Assembly: GCA_030789695.1 (NCBI GenBank)
Contig: CM061141.1
Location: 169,522,807-169,586,806 of the forward strand
Reading direction: 5' to 3'
Length of the DNA stretch: 64,000 nucleotides
Source of the DNA: Scilla litardierei
Taxonomy: Eukaryota; Streptophyta; Magnoliopsida; Asparagales; Asparagaceae
Position numbers and translations under genes: made by a program. A model generated the notes under the pieces. It was given only the letters and a program-made list of their open reading frames with translations, was not told the DNA's origin and ran no database searches. Numbering within the stretch: position 1 is the first letter of the stretch; each line of letters starts with the position of its first letter. Positions 1 through 9,886 of the stretch are shown here, piece after piece.

Positions 1-691
1 CTTTATAATAAAGGATGCAATCATTTGGGCATGCATCAAATTTATTGTAATCGAGCCCTAACGTATCAATGATCTTGCTAGCTTCCTAATGAGTCAAAGG
101 AATGCTATTCTCACCTCCAAGAATTACCCTTCTCAACAGATCCAACAACATATCAAAATGTATAACTTCCATTCCGCTAAGGTTTTAGATATGAAGAAGT
201 CTGATCAAGAATGATAGCCTTGTAAACTCGCATCCTTCGTATAAATCCGACTCGTTGTCGTTCACTAATTTAATCAAACGATCGACGTCACTTGATGTCT
301 GTGCATCCTCTAAAAAATTATCGATCGTAAACGGTGTAACAAGAATGTCTTCTAGCATGGCACCTGTGTCATGTGCATGTTGACCTGCATGCAGTATCCG
401 TGGCTCCGCTTGAAGTATCTCCTCAGTTACCACACCTTCACCGTGGTTACTCCAAAACTTGTAGTGAGGGTCGAATCCGTTCGCAAACAAATGGAAACGA
501 AAAATAACCTTGTGATATTTAAAATTGTTCTGACATTTCTTGCACGGACAATAAATATCGAAAGTTGACAATCGTATTGGGTTACTGTCAGAGAACGCTA
601 AAAATTCATCTATCCCATCTTGGTATCGTTAGTCTATATGCCTATCTTCATTTGATATTTCCATAAATGACTTGACAGGCACCACCCGCAT
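1..691 (-). pseudogene. CACTA TNP2-type transposase, N-terminal fragment (left copy)
   Basis: The ATG matching the right-arm copy is at 691-689, just after a TATAG that could be a splice acceptor. The reading carries the transposase-associated domain typical of plant CACTA transposases: a CPCKKCQNN cysteine cluster, HLFANGFD, then Y-FWSNHGEG, roughly residues 45-85. A TAA replaces a CAA codon about 25 codons in, so the first stretch is cut off. From 568 down to 185 the frame is open and ends in the FLIRLLHI region, where family members normally read on. The right copy has a one-base deletion (about 52,222) that this copy lacks. The protein would normally bind element ends and catalyse cut-and-paste transposition in the nucleus. 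This copy is non-functional as seen and truncated by the window edge. Confidence 0.85.
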
Positions 692-961
692 CTATAATAA
701 ATTTCAAAATGAGATATAAGTTTATTTGATATCACACAACTAAGCTGACAAAAAAATCTAAAACACGCTGTATAGAAAGCCAACCAAACAAATACTGACA
801 TTCAATGGCTTTCATTTGAGAGTGTTGATTTGCAACAGTAAATTTAATTTTGTTGCAGGGAAAATACAACACATATTTTAAAAAATCACAGTGCTGATTT
901 GTTAAACTACATCACGTGTGTCATTGTCATGTTGTAGTGCCCTTGTGATGATTTGTTAAAA
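692..961 (-). other. CACTA sequence between transposase start and Helitron
   Basis: No gene seen. The stretch mirrors 51,633-51,904 of the right arm and is probably intron or 5' UTR of the transposase gene. It ends at the Helitron target site, ...TTGTTAAAA. Confidence 0.6.
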
Positions 962-1420
962 TCTATTATACATTTGACAGTGATTTTTGAATCCTAGGGC
1001 TGACTAGGACAAGCTGACCAGGACAAAGGGGTTGATAGAAAGACGGCCCAAATTTAATCTTAAGGAATCAAGGGTTAGGATGAGAATTTGTAAAAATTTT
1101 GGTGGGAAAAATCTTGAAAGTTGGAAGGAATTCTTTGAAAATAGAGCTTTTGTCATTTGAAAACACTCAATCCTGTATCCCAGGCATCACTCTCCTATGA
1201 TTGGCCAGTACATGCTCGCACATTAACCAGTGGATTACCAAAATCCTAGAATCCTAACCGTTCACTTCTTCTAATCTAAACCATTGATTCCCCCCTCTCG
1301 CGGATCCTAGATCCCTGCAAATAAATTCGACCAAATCGACTCATTTCATAGATTTAGAGGGAGGAACTAAGAGCCGAAGCAGAAATAAGACACTGAAGGG
1401 CGCCGGAGGTCGGTAGCGTG

Positions 1421-1612
1421 ATGCCCGGCAAGCCTAAGGTGTCGAGTCCGCGAAGGCTGGACTTCGATTCTCCGTCTATCTCGCCACCATCCTCGAATAT
1501 CTCATCGCCGAGGTCTTCTTCACCATCAATTGTTAATTATGATTTTGTTAATTGTTAATTGTGATTTTGTTGTTTTTGGTACTGATTTAGGTTTCGAGCT
1601 CGCTTAGTGAAT
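1421..1612 (+). pseudogene. Captured histone H2A-family gene fragment
   Basis: After an ATG at 1421 (MPGKPKVS) one base seems lost; in the shifted frame 1444-1512 reads SAKAGLRF followed at once by VYLATILEYLIAE. These are two conserved H2A blocks, the start of the histone fold (SKAGLQFPV type) and the alpha-2 helix (AAVLEYLAAEV type), with the roughly 30 residues between them deleted. GAG then meets GTCTTC, a possible intron start at the place where plant H2A genes often carry an intron. A weak exon-2 relic (GAGCTCGCT, as in ELA) follows a TTTAG at about 1590. The ILEYL wording and the SRSA-like lead-in lean toward H2A.Z, but this is not decisive. The original protein packages DNA in nucleosomes. 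This copy is broken by a frameshift, an internal deletion and early stops. Confidence 0.75.
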
Positions 1613-3261
1613 GTGATTTTGCTGCTGGCGGTGAGGAATGAGTTCATTATTTAATTTTTTTCCTAATTAAACACTGGCGGTAAAAAATTAAACAATATCG
1701 AGGTGCAACGTGAAAGTTGAATTTAGCAGGCTTTATACATGATAACAAGTATTTGTGTTGGTGTATACTTTGTTAGTATGCACATGATGTGACTGAAGAA
1801 ATGCCTGAGACAAGTATGAGCTTGCCTTTGTGGGTCAGTTGTAAGACACCAATCTGATGGAATTTATCTTTCAATCTATGTTTTCAATGGTGCATTTTAG
1901 AAAACATGTTCAGCCATTCAAATTTATGCTTTTGCGGCATTGTCTAATATAAGCTTTCGGAGTTACGAGAGATTTATTTATGCAGCAAATCTGTTGGGGG
2001 AAAGAAACCGTTCCATTGCATTTGTGATTTCTTGCCTATAACATGAGAAATTTTATTTTAAATTGCATTGGTATTTTCTTGCCCATTGAATATGATATAA
2101 GGATTGTTTTATGTATAATAGATGGAATTATATATTTTTATATTTTTTTAACTTCTGCAAAAAAATTCAATGAAAATGGCAGACTTTGAAAAAAGTTCAA
2201 GCATTTGAGGATATCATCATCATTTTTAATCTGTTTGCCATCTTGAAAGTTTTTTATATTGAACTAATTTATGGTAGAACTTAGTTTCACGAGGATTAGG
2301 AGAAACTTTTATCTTTCCTAATGAAAATGGCAAACTTTTAATCAATGAAAATGGCAGACTTTTAATCTGCAGGAGACCATCAACGTTTATCTTTCCCAGT
2401 GATGAGGTGATAATGCTGCTCTTTACTTAAGAAGATTACTTGCTAGCTCAGTGATGAGGTGACAATGCTGCAGGAGACCATCAACCCTCTAAAATAACGG
2501 CATGAATCAATCCCCACACAATTAAGATCACCCATGGAATTCCAAGGAAATGCATTGTCCAGTTATACAGAATGTTTACACTTTATATTCACCATTGAAA
2601 GGATAAATCTGTCTCAAATTTCAGTTGTTTCAATTAGAAGCCATGCACTTAATAGTCAATTCTTGCACAAGGAACAATCTCTTTCCAATCTTCTCAAGCA
2701 TAAAATAGACTTGATTTGTTTTTTTATGAATTTCAAACTAACTTCATATAACTTTGTTGTTCTAAATGATCGTGTACCGTGGGAACTCAAAAGTTACTAA
2801 TCTCCAAGTGTATCTATGGACACAACAGTAGGTATATCAGATTTTAATTATATGGGCTCAAATCAATAAGCTTAAATTATGAGGCACTTGACTCCAGGAA
2901 AGTTGAAGGGGCGCAAAACCCAAGTTATATGAGGTGTTAGACCTAAATTTGACAAACACATAGCTACTTGATTCAAACTCAAATGTTGATTATGTGCTCT
3001 GTGCCTATGATCTAGGCTTAATTAGGAACTAATGACGTGTTTTTTAATTGATACATTCTTAATGGAAATGGGTAGTGAATATGCTCGCTTGTTCTAACTG
3101 CTGATATTCATTATTATTTTCTGTCAGGTGCTGATTTCTTTCCGGCTAATATTATCTCATGTGTTGTTAGCCAACCGTTCTATGTAGAATCTCGGGTTGG
3201 TCTCCGTCTCTGGCCTTTACACTGTTCAATTTGCTTTGGTGGGGATAGATGTATCATCTAA
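1613..3261. other. Helitron interior, no recognised gene
   Basis: AT-rich sequence with short local duplications: GCAGGAGACCATCAAC occurs twice (about 2370 and 2470), CAGTGATGAGGTGA twice (about 2398 and 2450), and AATGAAAATGGCAGACTTT or close variants three times (about 2168-2360). An 88-codon open stretch at 2534-2800 has no recognisable motif. This may be captured intron or intergenic DNA. Confidence 0.5.
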
Positions 3262-3681
3262 TTTAAACAACTGAGCACTCCTAAAAGTTCGCATGATAGT
3301 GGAAAACATTCCTCACATTTAAAACGGTCATTTGAAGAAACTGGTGGATTTTCTGGTCTTTCCTGGAAGCTGGAAACACCAGTAGGTAATGATTTCCACG
3401 TCCCTTTTGAACCTGGCCATGATGAGCACACAACAAAACTCCAACGAGCTGAATATCGTGAGATTGATAAGAGACCATCTGTGCTGCATCAAATGTCTTC
3501 CGCTCCTAGCAGTGGCGTGGATCATCCCATTATCTCTGAGAATAGGTTAGAGTTGAGAACTCCCAAGGAAGTTAGAGATGCCAAGAACGAAAGCATGGAA
3601 ACGAAGGGTGAGAGTAGTAGGAAGGAGATTTCTTTGGTATCTTCTTTGCATCAAATAGTGACTTGGATCTATTTATTGTAA
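3262..3681 (+). pseudogene. Unrecognised exon-like open stretch in Helitron
   Basis: After a TAA at 3259-3261 the frame stays open for 139 codons to a TAA at 3679. That is long for this AT-rich neighbourhood, and the composition is hydrophilic and protein-like (rich in S, E, K, H). No early ATG is present, as expected for an internal exon captured from a host gene. Visible segments include GGFSGLSWKLETP and PSVLHQMSSAP. I do not recognise the family. It lies about 95 bp before the phytol-kinase-like fragment, but nothing shows that the two came from one gene. Confidence 0.45.
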
Positions 3682-3775
3682 TTTAGTAAACCATAGACAT
3701 TATTTGTAGTCCAAATACTCAATTTTACAGTAATCTCTGTGTCAATCAGATATACGATATCTTTGTTGATGCCAG

Positions 3776-4152
3776 GTCCAGCTGACATAGTAGGAAGGAG
3801 TTTTGGAAAGAAGAAGCTTTCGTACAACCCTAAAAAATCTATGGAGGGTAGCATCGCACTGGCACTGGGGGGTTTCATAGCATCTATTGCGTAAGCTATA
3901 GCATCATTTACAATGCATCGTCCCCTGCAATTAAACAAATCAACTTCTGTGAACAGTTCTGTTAATCACATGCCATTGCCTTTCAGATACATGCACTACT
4001 TCTCGAAGTTTGGGTACATGGAATAGAGCTGGGGGAGGTGTGCTCGCTTCCTTTCAGTGTCGCTTGCTTCAGTATTCATAGATTCAGTGCCCATAAGCTC
4101 GGAACTAGATGACAAATTGACCGTACCATTGACTTCTATATTAGTTGGTGTC
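3776..4152 (+). pseudogene. Captured phytol kinase-like gene fragment (VTE5/FOLK family)
   Basis: Two exons can be read. Exon 1 (3776-3890) follows a CAG acceptor and encodes PADIVGRSFG, KLSYNPKKS and GSIALALGGFIASI, ending at a GTAAG donor. Exon 2 (from 3987, after TTTCAG) encodes YMHYFSKFGYME, then LASVFIDSVPI and ELDDKLTVPLTS. Phase is kept across the intron. This order and spacing match the membrane-embedded C-terminal half of plant phytol or farnesol kinases, which phosphorylate isoprenoid alcohols (phytol salvage for tocopherol synthesis in plastids). The premature TAG at 4024-4026 is the only stop inside the recognised part. The N-terminal half is absent. The strand matches the Helitron. 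The exact 3' limit of homology is uncertain. It is a captured relic, not a working gene. Confidence 0.8.
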
Positions 4153-4688
4153 TGTTTTCAAATGTTGTATCAGAAGGCCTTGGGTTTGATATTATATGCC
4201 AATGATGTATCTTATTGGGAGATGACACGTCTGCCAGTAGATGTTGTTTCCCTGCTGTAATTGAATAACTAGAGATGTGTGTGTTTTCCTTCGTGTAAAT
4301 AATCCACGATATTATGATATCCTACCTGATAATAGCAAGTTATTTAGTTTCATTGTGGAAAATCGAAAGCAAGTTAGAATGCATATGTTGCCTGCGAATA
4401 GCAAGTGATTTGGATGGAATATATTAGAAAACCATAGCCTAAACTGTTTGATATCTACTCCTTCCCGAAAAAGGATGATAAATAATAATGTAAATAAACT
4501 TTTAGTGGAAAATAAAATGGCAAAGAGGGTTATTTTTGCGAATTAATGGCTATCGAAAGCTAGCTCTATGGAAGGGAAATTAAAACTTCATAGCCGATTT
4601 ATTTGAATCGATTTGTCCCGAAAATAGGAAGTTAAGCATATAAGAATAATTTGATTCGGTTTGTCCCGAAAATAGGAAGTTAAGTATA
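4153..4688. other. Helitron interior before the 3' module
   Basis: No gene recognised. A segment of about 25 bp containing TTTGTCCCGAAAATAGGAAG occurs twice in tandem-like fashion (about 4612 and 4660). Confidence 0.5.
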
Positions 4689-4708
4689 TCTATTATAAAT
4701 TTCACAAT
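4689..4708 (+). other. Second Helitron-type 5' terminus inside the element
   Basis: TCTATTATAAATTTCACAAT begins right after an A and resembles the true 5' end at 962. The resemblance continues for about 50 bp (GAATYCTAGGGCTGA in both). With the shared 3' end it would delimit a 702-bp Helitron (4689-5390). Confidence 0.6.
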
Positions 4709-4849
4709 CTTTTTTGAATTCTAGGGCTGATTGGGTCAAGATAAAGAGTGGATGTGATTTGATCTTCGAAAATGGAAGGGTGAGATGAAAATTTGAAACC
4801 ATGAATATGAGCATTGAAATTTGGTCCAACTTTAAAAGCAGCCAGTGAA

Positions 4850-5335
4850 CCAGTTTCACGCCGAAGGCACCCGTGAAATTTTTTATTTTTTACGCTACTT
4901 TGTTGTTCCGCTCCAAAAGCGCCCACTAAATTTTTTTGTTGTTCCACGTCGAAGGCGTCCGCGTCGAATTTGTTGTTCCACGCAAAAGGCGCCCGTGACG
5001 CTAAATATTTTTACGATAATTTGTTGTTCTTTTTAAATAATTTTTTGGAGAACAAAGATTTCGCGGGAGAAAATCTTAAATGAACCATACTCGCGGGAAC
5101 GATTTTTTTACGCTAATTTGTTGTTTCGCGGCGAAGGCGCCCGCGCCGAATTTGTTGTTCTATCGCGCCGAAGACGCCCGTGTCGAATTTGTTGTTCCGC
5201 ACCAAATTTGTTAGTACGTGTCGAAGGCGCCTGCGTCAAATTTGTTGTTCCGCGTCGAAGGCACCCATGCCGCTAAATATTTTTACGCTAATTTGTTGTT
5301 CTTTTAAATTTTAATAATTTTTTTGGAACAAATAT
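4850..5335 (+). repeat. Degenerate minisatellite in the Helitron 3' module
   Basis: Many imperfect copies of a segment built on AATTTGTTGTTCCGCG followed by TCGAAGGCGCCCGCG, about 30-40 bp each. They include the doubled block TTTTTACGCTAATTTGTTGTT (about 5108 and 5280, slightly varied). GC-rich and AT-rich parts alternate. No coding function is proposed. Confidence 0.75.
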
Positions 5336-5361
5336 TTCGCGGGGGAAATATTTTAAATGAA

Positions 5362-5390
5362 CCGTGCCCGCGGGCACGGGTTATGACTAG
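5362..5390 (+). terminator. Helitron 3' hairpin and CTAG end
   Basis: CCGTGCCCGCGGGCACGG (5362-5379) is a perfect 18-base palindrome, a 9-bp stem with no spare loop bases. It is followed by GTTATGA and the terminal CTAG. In Helitrons this hairpin is thought to signal the end of rolling-circle transfer. Here it is a transposition terminator, not a transcription terminator. Confidence 0.92.
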
Positions 5391-8295
5391 TACAAACCAT
5401 ATAATAGGTATGCGATCCATTATATGTATTCTTAAACTATCTACTTTTTAAAGACATTTCACCATCATTTTTGAGGCAATATCTTCATTTCACATGTATT
5501 CTTGCTTTTGGCACATATGCCTCTCATACAACTTTATCCCTTCTTTATCAGCTTATTTATAAAGAATCTTTCATCATGATTGTGCACTTCTTCAAACCAA
5601 CCATTGTCTTTTCTACTTTTTTTAAGGATACCCATCACCCTTGCAAGGATATCTACCATCTCTAATAGGATGTCTATCTACTCCATGATAACGTGAAATT
5701 CCTCCTTTATCATGAACTTCTTGCTATGAATTTTGTTTTGGTCATCAACCATCATGAAGAGAGGACAGAAACAAATATATTTAGATCAACCTCTACATAC
5801 ATCGATGTCATCATATTTGTCTGTTGAATTTGATTGCAGATATTTTGGCTCATACCATATGTGTACACTTCAATTTTAGATCAACATATACTTGTATTTA
5901 CTGCCTGTACTTATTAGGGAAAATTTATGCCAATATGTTGGTTTAACATCACGTTCTAAGAGGATATCTTAGCTGATTGGGAGTGCACTTAGTATTAAAC
6001 TCTTTCTATGCTTTACAAACTTAATTAGACCTGCATCTTGTTTCATACAAATATTTTAGTACATAGATATTGATATGTATGTTTTTCCCATAAGATTTTT
6101 TTCATACAAGGTAATCCAACAATATAATCATAATAACTTAATTATCTAACGTCGACAGAGATTAAACAGACAGCTTATATTAATTAGTCTTGTTTCCAAC
6201 AGAATATGATAAATTTGGCTACATACAGTTTGCCCACTAATTTATTTTGCATGGGACATGTTAATACAAACACATACTGAAATTAAGCATCATTACAGTC
6301 ATATTTCCCCTACTTATATAAAACTTCCTTCCTTTGCTCATTACTAATTCGTTCGTGATGTATAGCTAATCCAAGGCAAGATTCATTCTATGGAAGCCAA
6401 TATGGTAGTAGCAACAAATACTTCAATTCTTGAAGCCATAGATTGGCTAATAAGCAATTTTGATACATATGCAATTGACTGGTGACACATAACCAACTAA
6501 TGTAAATTTATAGTTTTACAGTTTAAAAATGCAAAGCAAGTAAATATGCAGAATCATTAAAATATAACATGTTTGCATCTTCACTGTCTAGCATCAATAT
6601 TACACCTACAGAACTATTGCCGGTAAAGGTTTCAGTTTATGAGAGCTAAAACAATACCATAACGGCCTTCTATAACACAGATAAATTAAATTTTACACTT
6701 TACAGTTAATAGGATATATTTGCAATTTCAAAGGTCCATCAGGCACCTTTAAATAAATAAGAGTTAGATTCATACCTATTTTGAGTATTTAAACTCAACA
6801 CATACCATCTCAGCACGTGGAAATTGACTTTATTTCCAAGGAACTTCTTACCACTCTCATAAATGTGACATTGGTGATCCATGTAACTCGTAACATGGAT
6901 GCTAAATAAAATACGGTGTATTGGGCGTTTCCTAACAATTATATTTGATCATATGAAATTTGACAATAAAGTTGTTCACTTGTTATCATAGGATGAATGC
7001 ACAAAATCTTCAATGCACAAAATATTCACATTGTTACTTAAACATTTTAGATGTCCTCATTTTAACAACTACGGCGTGACTTCAAAGTTAGATTGGTGAA
7101 GAAATTTGCACCAAAAAAGACAGGTGCATGCACACAATCAACTTGGATATAGTAAAAATGACACGTGCAGAACGTAAATCCCCAAAAGACAGGATACTGG
7201 TACAATTGATAGAACGAATGGACTAATCGAATATGGTTTATTAAAATACAAACCAAGTAAGCGAGGACCGATGCTGGCACCCAAAAAAATAGGGTAGAGC
7301 AAAATATTAAGGCAAAAGAATCTTTTGGAAATAAGATTATAAAGCTATGCGATCGATGAAATTAATACCACTTAAGAAATTGCAGATACAACCGATGCTG
7401 CCAAGAAAACATACAAGTAAATATGAATCACTTATATCAATCATAATAAAAACCATATTTTAACATCACCTAAAATTATTATGTCATCCACCTCAAGATT
7501 TCTAAGCTTTAATACCATCATCAGTATGCCATTATGGTCCCAGAAACAATTAAAATAAATTATCCATTAAATGGATTAATAAACTGAAACACAACACAAT
7601 GTTCCACCAGAAGACTTCATGGGTAGAGTTTTCATTAACAAATGATTCATAAAAACACATGTAACGGAGATTCCGATCATAAACATTAATATCCAACATC
7701 CCACCACATAAATCAAACAATGAAGGAATTTCAAACAAAAATCAAACAGAAATCAATATCAATATCAAAACTAACTTTGAGGAATTTTCAAATACTGAAG
7801 AAAAAATCAAAATCAGAACCTTGTCGTCGTCACCGGCGTTATCAAAGTCAAATATTCGTAATTCGTTTGGTTAGTTCGTCTGCGGAAAAAAAGCCCTAAT
7901 TTGTTAGAATCGATAGAGAAATAGATAGATATGGGAGGATTATAGCTACCGGCCTGAGTCTACCGTCGCCCGAGAACACGTAGATCAGCGGCGAAAAGAA
8001 ACCTTAGTTTTTTTCGCCAGATATCTCTGGAGATCATCGGATCGTCGAGCTGGTTTCATCACTTGGTCTTGTCCACGAGTAGCTTGATCGTCGCCAGGTT
8101 TCGTCGCTCAAGAGAGAGATTGTCGCCGGAATTCGTCGAGAGAGAGCGTGAGAGAAAGCGAGAGAGCGAGAGAGCGAGAGAGGGATTGGGTTTTGTTATA
8201 AAAATTTTCGTTTTCGTTATATTTTTATGTAAGGAAATAAATTTTCATTACGTTTTTTTTGTTTACCCGCCAAAATTTGCCGCCAGGTTTTCGTT
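5391..8295 (-). other. CACTA 5' non-coding region, left copy
   Basis: Mirror of 48,721-51,632. No credible gene: short open stretches (for example 7062-7280, 72 codons) recur in the right arm only because the whole DNA is duplicated. Near 8130-8190 is a GA-rich run, the counterpart of the right-arm CT repeat. The part nearest the terminus resembles a plant leader region. Confidence 0.65.
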
Positions 8296-8476
8296 GCGTA
8301 CGTGGCAACTATAATCTCCACTTACCATTTTGTATTTGCCACTGAATTTCCGTGGCTATTACTATTTTAGCCACGGAACAATAGCCACAAATCGTCCGTG
8401 GCTAATAAAGAGATATTTAGCACGGAATTGTTCCGTGGCAGATGTTATGTGGCTGTTGCTCTATTTTCCAGTAGTA
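8296..8476 (-). repeat. CACTA terminus and subterminal repeats, left copy
   Basis: Contains several copies of GCCACGG or its complement CCGTGGC, some forming short inverted pairs, ending in the terminal repeat GCTCTATTTTCCAGTAGT at 8458-8475. Such subterminal motifs are the usual binding sites for the element's own DNA-binding protein. The outermost base is A (8476) where G would be expected. Confidence 0.85.
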
Positions 8477-9719
8477 TTAATAAAAAGATCCATATCTTCC
8501 ATAAAGTAAAGAAAATAACACTTAGCTCAGAAAATCCGAAAAAATGTCCGTTGGAATCGGAAGATCGCTGTGTTCAACTGAAAAATAAGAGAAGACAAAA
8601 CTTGGCAATCAAAATCATATCATTTAATATAAAGATTTTTATTTTCCATAAAATGTAGAAAATATCCCGGATCTCAGAAAAATCCGCAAAAATGTCCATC
8701 AAAACCAAGAGATCCCCAAATTTAACAAAAAAGAGAAGACAAAATTAAGCCAAAAAATCTTATCATTTAGTAAAACGATCGATATCTTCCAGATAAAACA
8801 GAAAATAGGCCATAGCTCAGAAAAATCCGCAAAAATATCTGTTAGTTCCTGGAGATCGCCATCATCAACGAAAAAAATAAGAGAAGACAAAATTACGTTA
8901 AAAAATCATAATAGTTAATAAAACAATCGATAGCTTCCAGAAAATACAGAAAATAGCCCCGAGTTCAGAAAAATACGCAAAAATGTCCGTTGGAACTAAG
9001 AGACCGCGATTTTCCTGCGAAAAATAAGAGAAGATAAACGTAGGTTATAAAAATCATATCATTTAATTAAAATATTTGTATCAACTATAAAACGCAGAGA
9101 ATAATGTCGAGGTCAGAAAATTCGCAAAAATTTCCGTTGGAACCGGCAGATTGCCATCTTCAACTGGAAAATAAGAGAAGACAACGTTAGAATAGAAAAA
9201 TCGTATCATTTAATAAAAAGTTTTATATCTTACAGAAAATGTAGACACTAGTCTCGAGCTCTGAAATATCGGCAAAATGTCCATTGGAACTGGTAAATTT
9301 CCATCTTCAACTAAAAAATAAGAGAAGACAAAATTTGCAAACAAAAAGCATATAATGTAATAGAAAGATCCATATCTTCTATAAAATGTAGAAAATAGCC
9401 TTGAGCTCAAAAAATCTGTAAAAATGTCTGTTGAAATCAAGAGATCGCCATCTTCAACAGTAAAATAAGAGGAGACAAAATTATGCCAAAATATCATATC
9501 ATTTAATAAAACGATCCATGTCTTCCAAAAATGTGGAAAATATGCTGGAGCTCAGAAAAATCCGTAAAAATTTCCATTGGAGCCGGGATATCGCCATCTT
9601 CAACTGGAAAATAAGAGAAGAAAATTTTAGGCTAGAAAAATCGTATCATTTAATAAAAAGATCCATATCTTTCATAAAATGTTGAAAATAGCACCAAGCT
9701 CAGAAAATGATATATAAAA

Positions 9720-9886
9720 ATCTTTTTCAGTCGAAGATTGCGATATCCATATTACAATGGACATTTTTATAGATGAAGATGGTGATTTCCTGTTTCCGAA
9801 TTTTGTCTTCTCTTATATTTCAGTTGAAGATGGCGATTTCCCGGTTCCAACAAACATTTTTGGCCTAATTTTGTTTTCCATATGGA
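9720..9886 (+). repeat. Flipped satellite block in array 1 (first)
   Basis: Plus-strand satellite (two partial copies beginning GAAGAT, with TTTTGTCTTCTCTTATATTT between them) embedded in a minus-strand array. It enters after AAATGATATATAAAAATCTTTTT and leaves at CATATGGATCATTTAATAAAACG. Mirror partner 47,128-47,290. Confidence 0.85.

Larger units (their letters stand above)
962..5390 (+). mobile_element. Non-autonomous Helitron with captured gene fragments
   Basis: The 5' end is TCTATTATACATTTGAC at 962; the 3' end is GACTAG at 5385-5390, preceded 11 bases upstream by a perfect 18-base palindrome. The element lies exactly between A (961) and T (5391). The right arm has the uninterrupted site (TTGTTAAAATACAAACC on the matching strand, about 51,633), so length (4429 bp), both ends and lack of target-site duplication are read directly from the paired empty site. 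These are the hallmarks of Helitrons, rolling-circle transposons that insert between A and T. No RepHel helicase is present, so it would need a partner element. It contains fragments of at least two host genes. Confidence 0.95.
1..8476 (-). mobile_element. CACTA (En/Spm) element, left-arm copy, 5' part only
   Basis: Read on the minus strand the element starts at 8476, where the terminal inverted repeat is seen as ACTACTGGAAAATAGAGC, directly against satellite DNA. It continues through subterminal repeats, a long 5' non-coding region and the start of a TNP2-type transposase, then leaves the window at 1. The right-arm copy keeps the full CACTA terminus; here the first base has changed from C to T. 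A Helitron (962-5390) is inserted between the 5' region and the transposase. The other end of the element is not visible. Confidence 0.88.

Noticed and set aside
7062..7280. 72-codon open stretch conserved in both arms (also 49,734-49,952), and similarly 7550-7738 with 49,294-49,482
   Set aside because: Conservation is explained by the inverted duplication of the whole region; no motif, and substitutions do not favour silent sites by eye.
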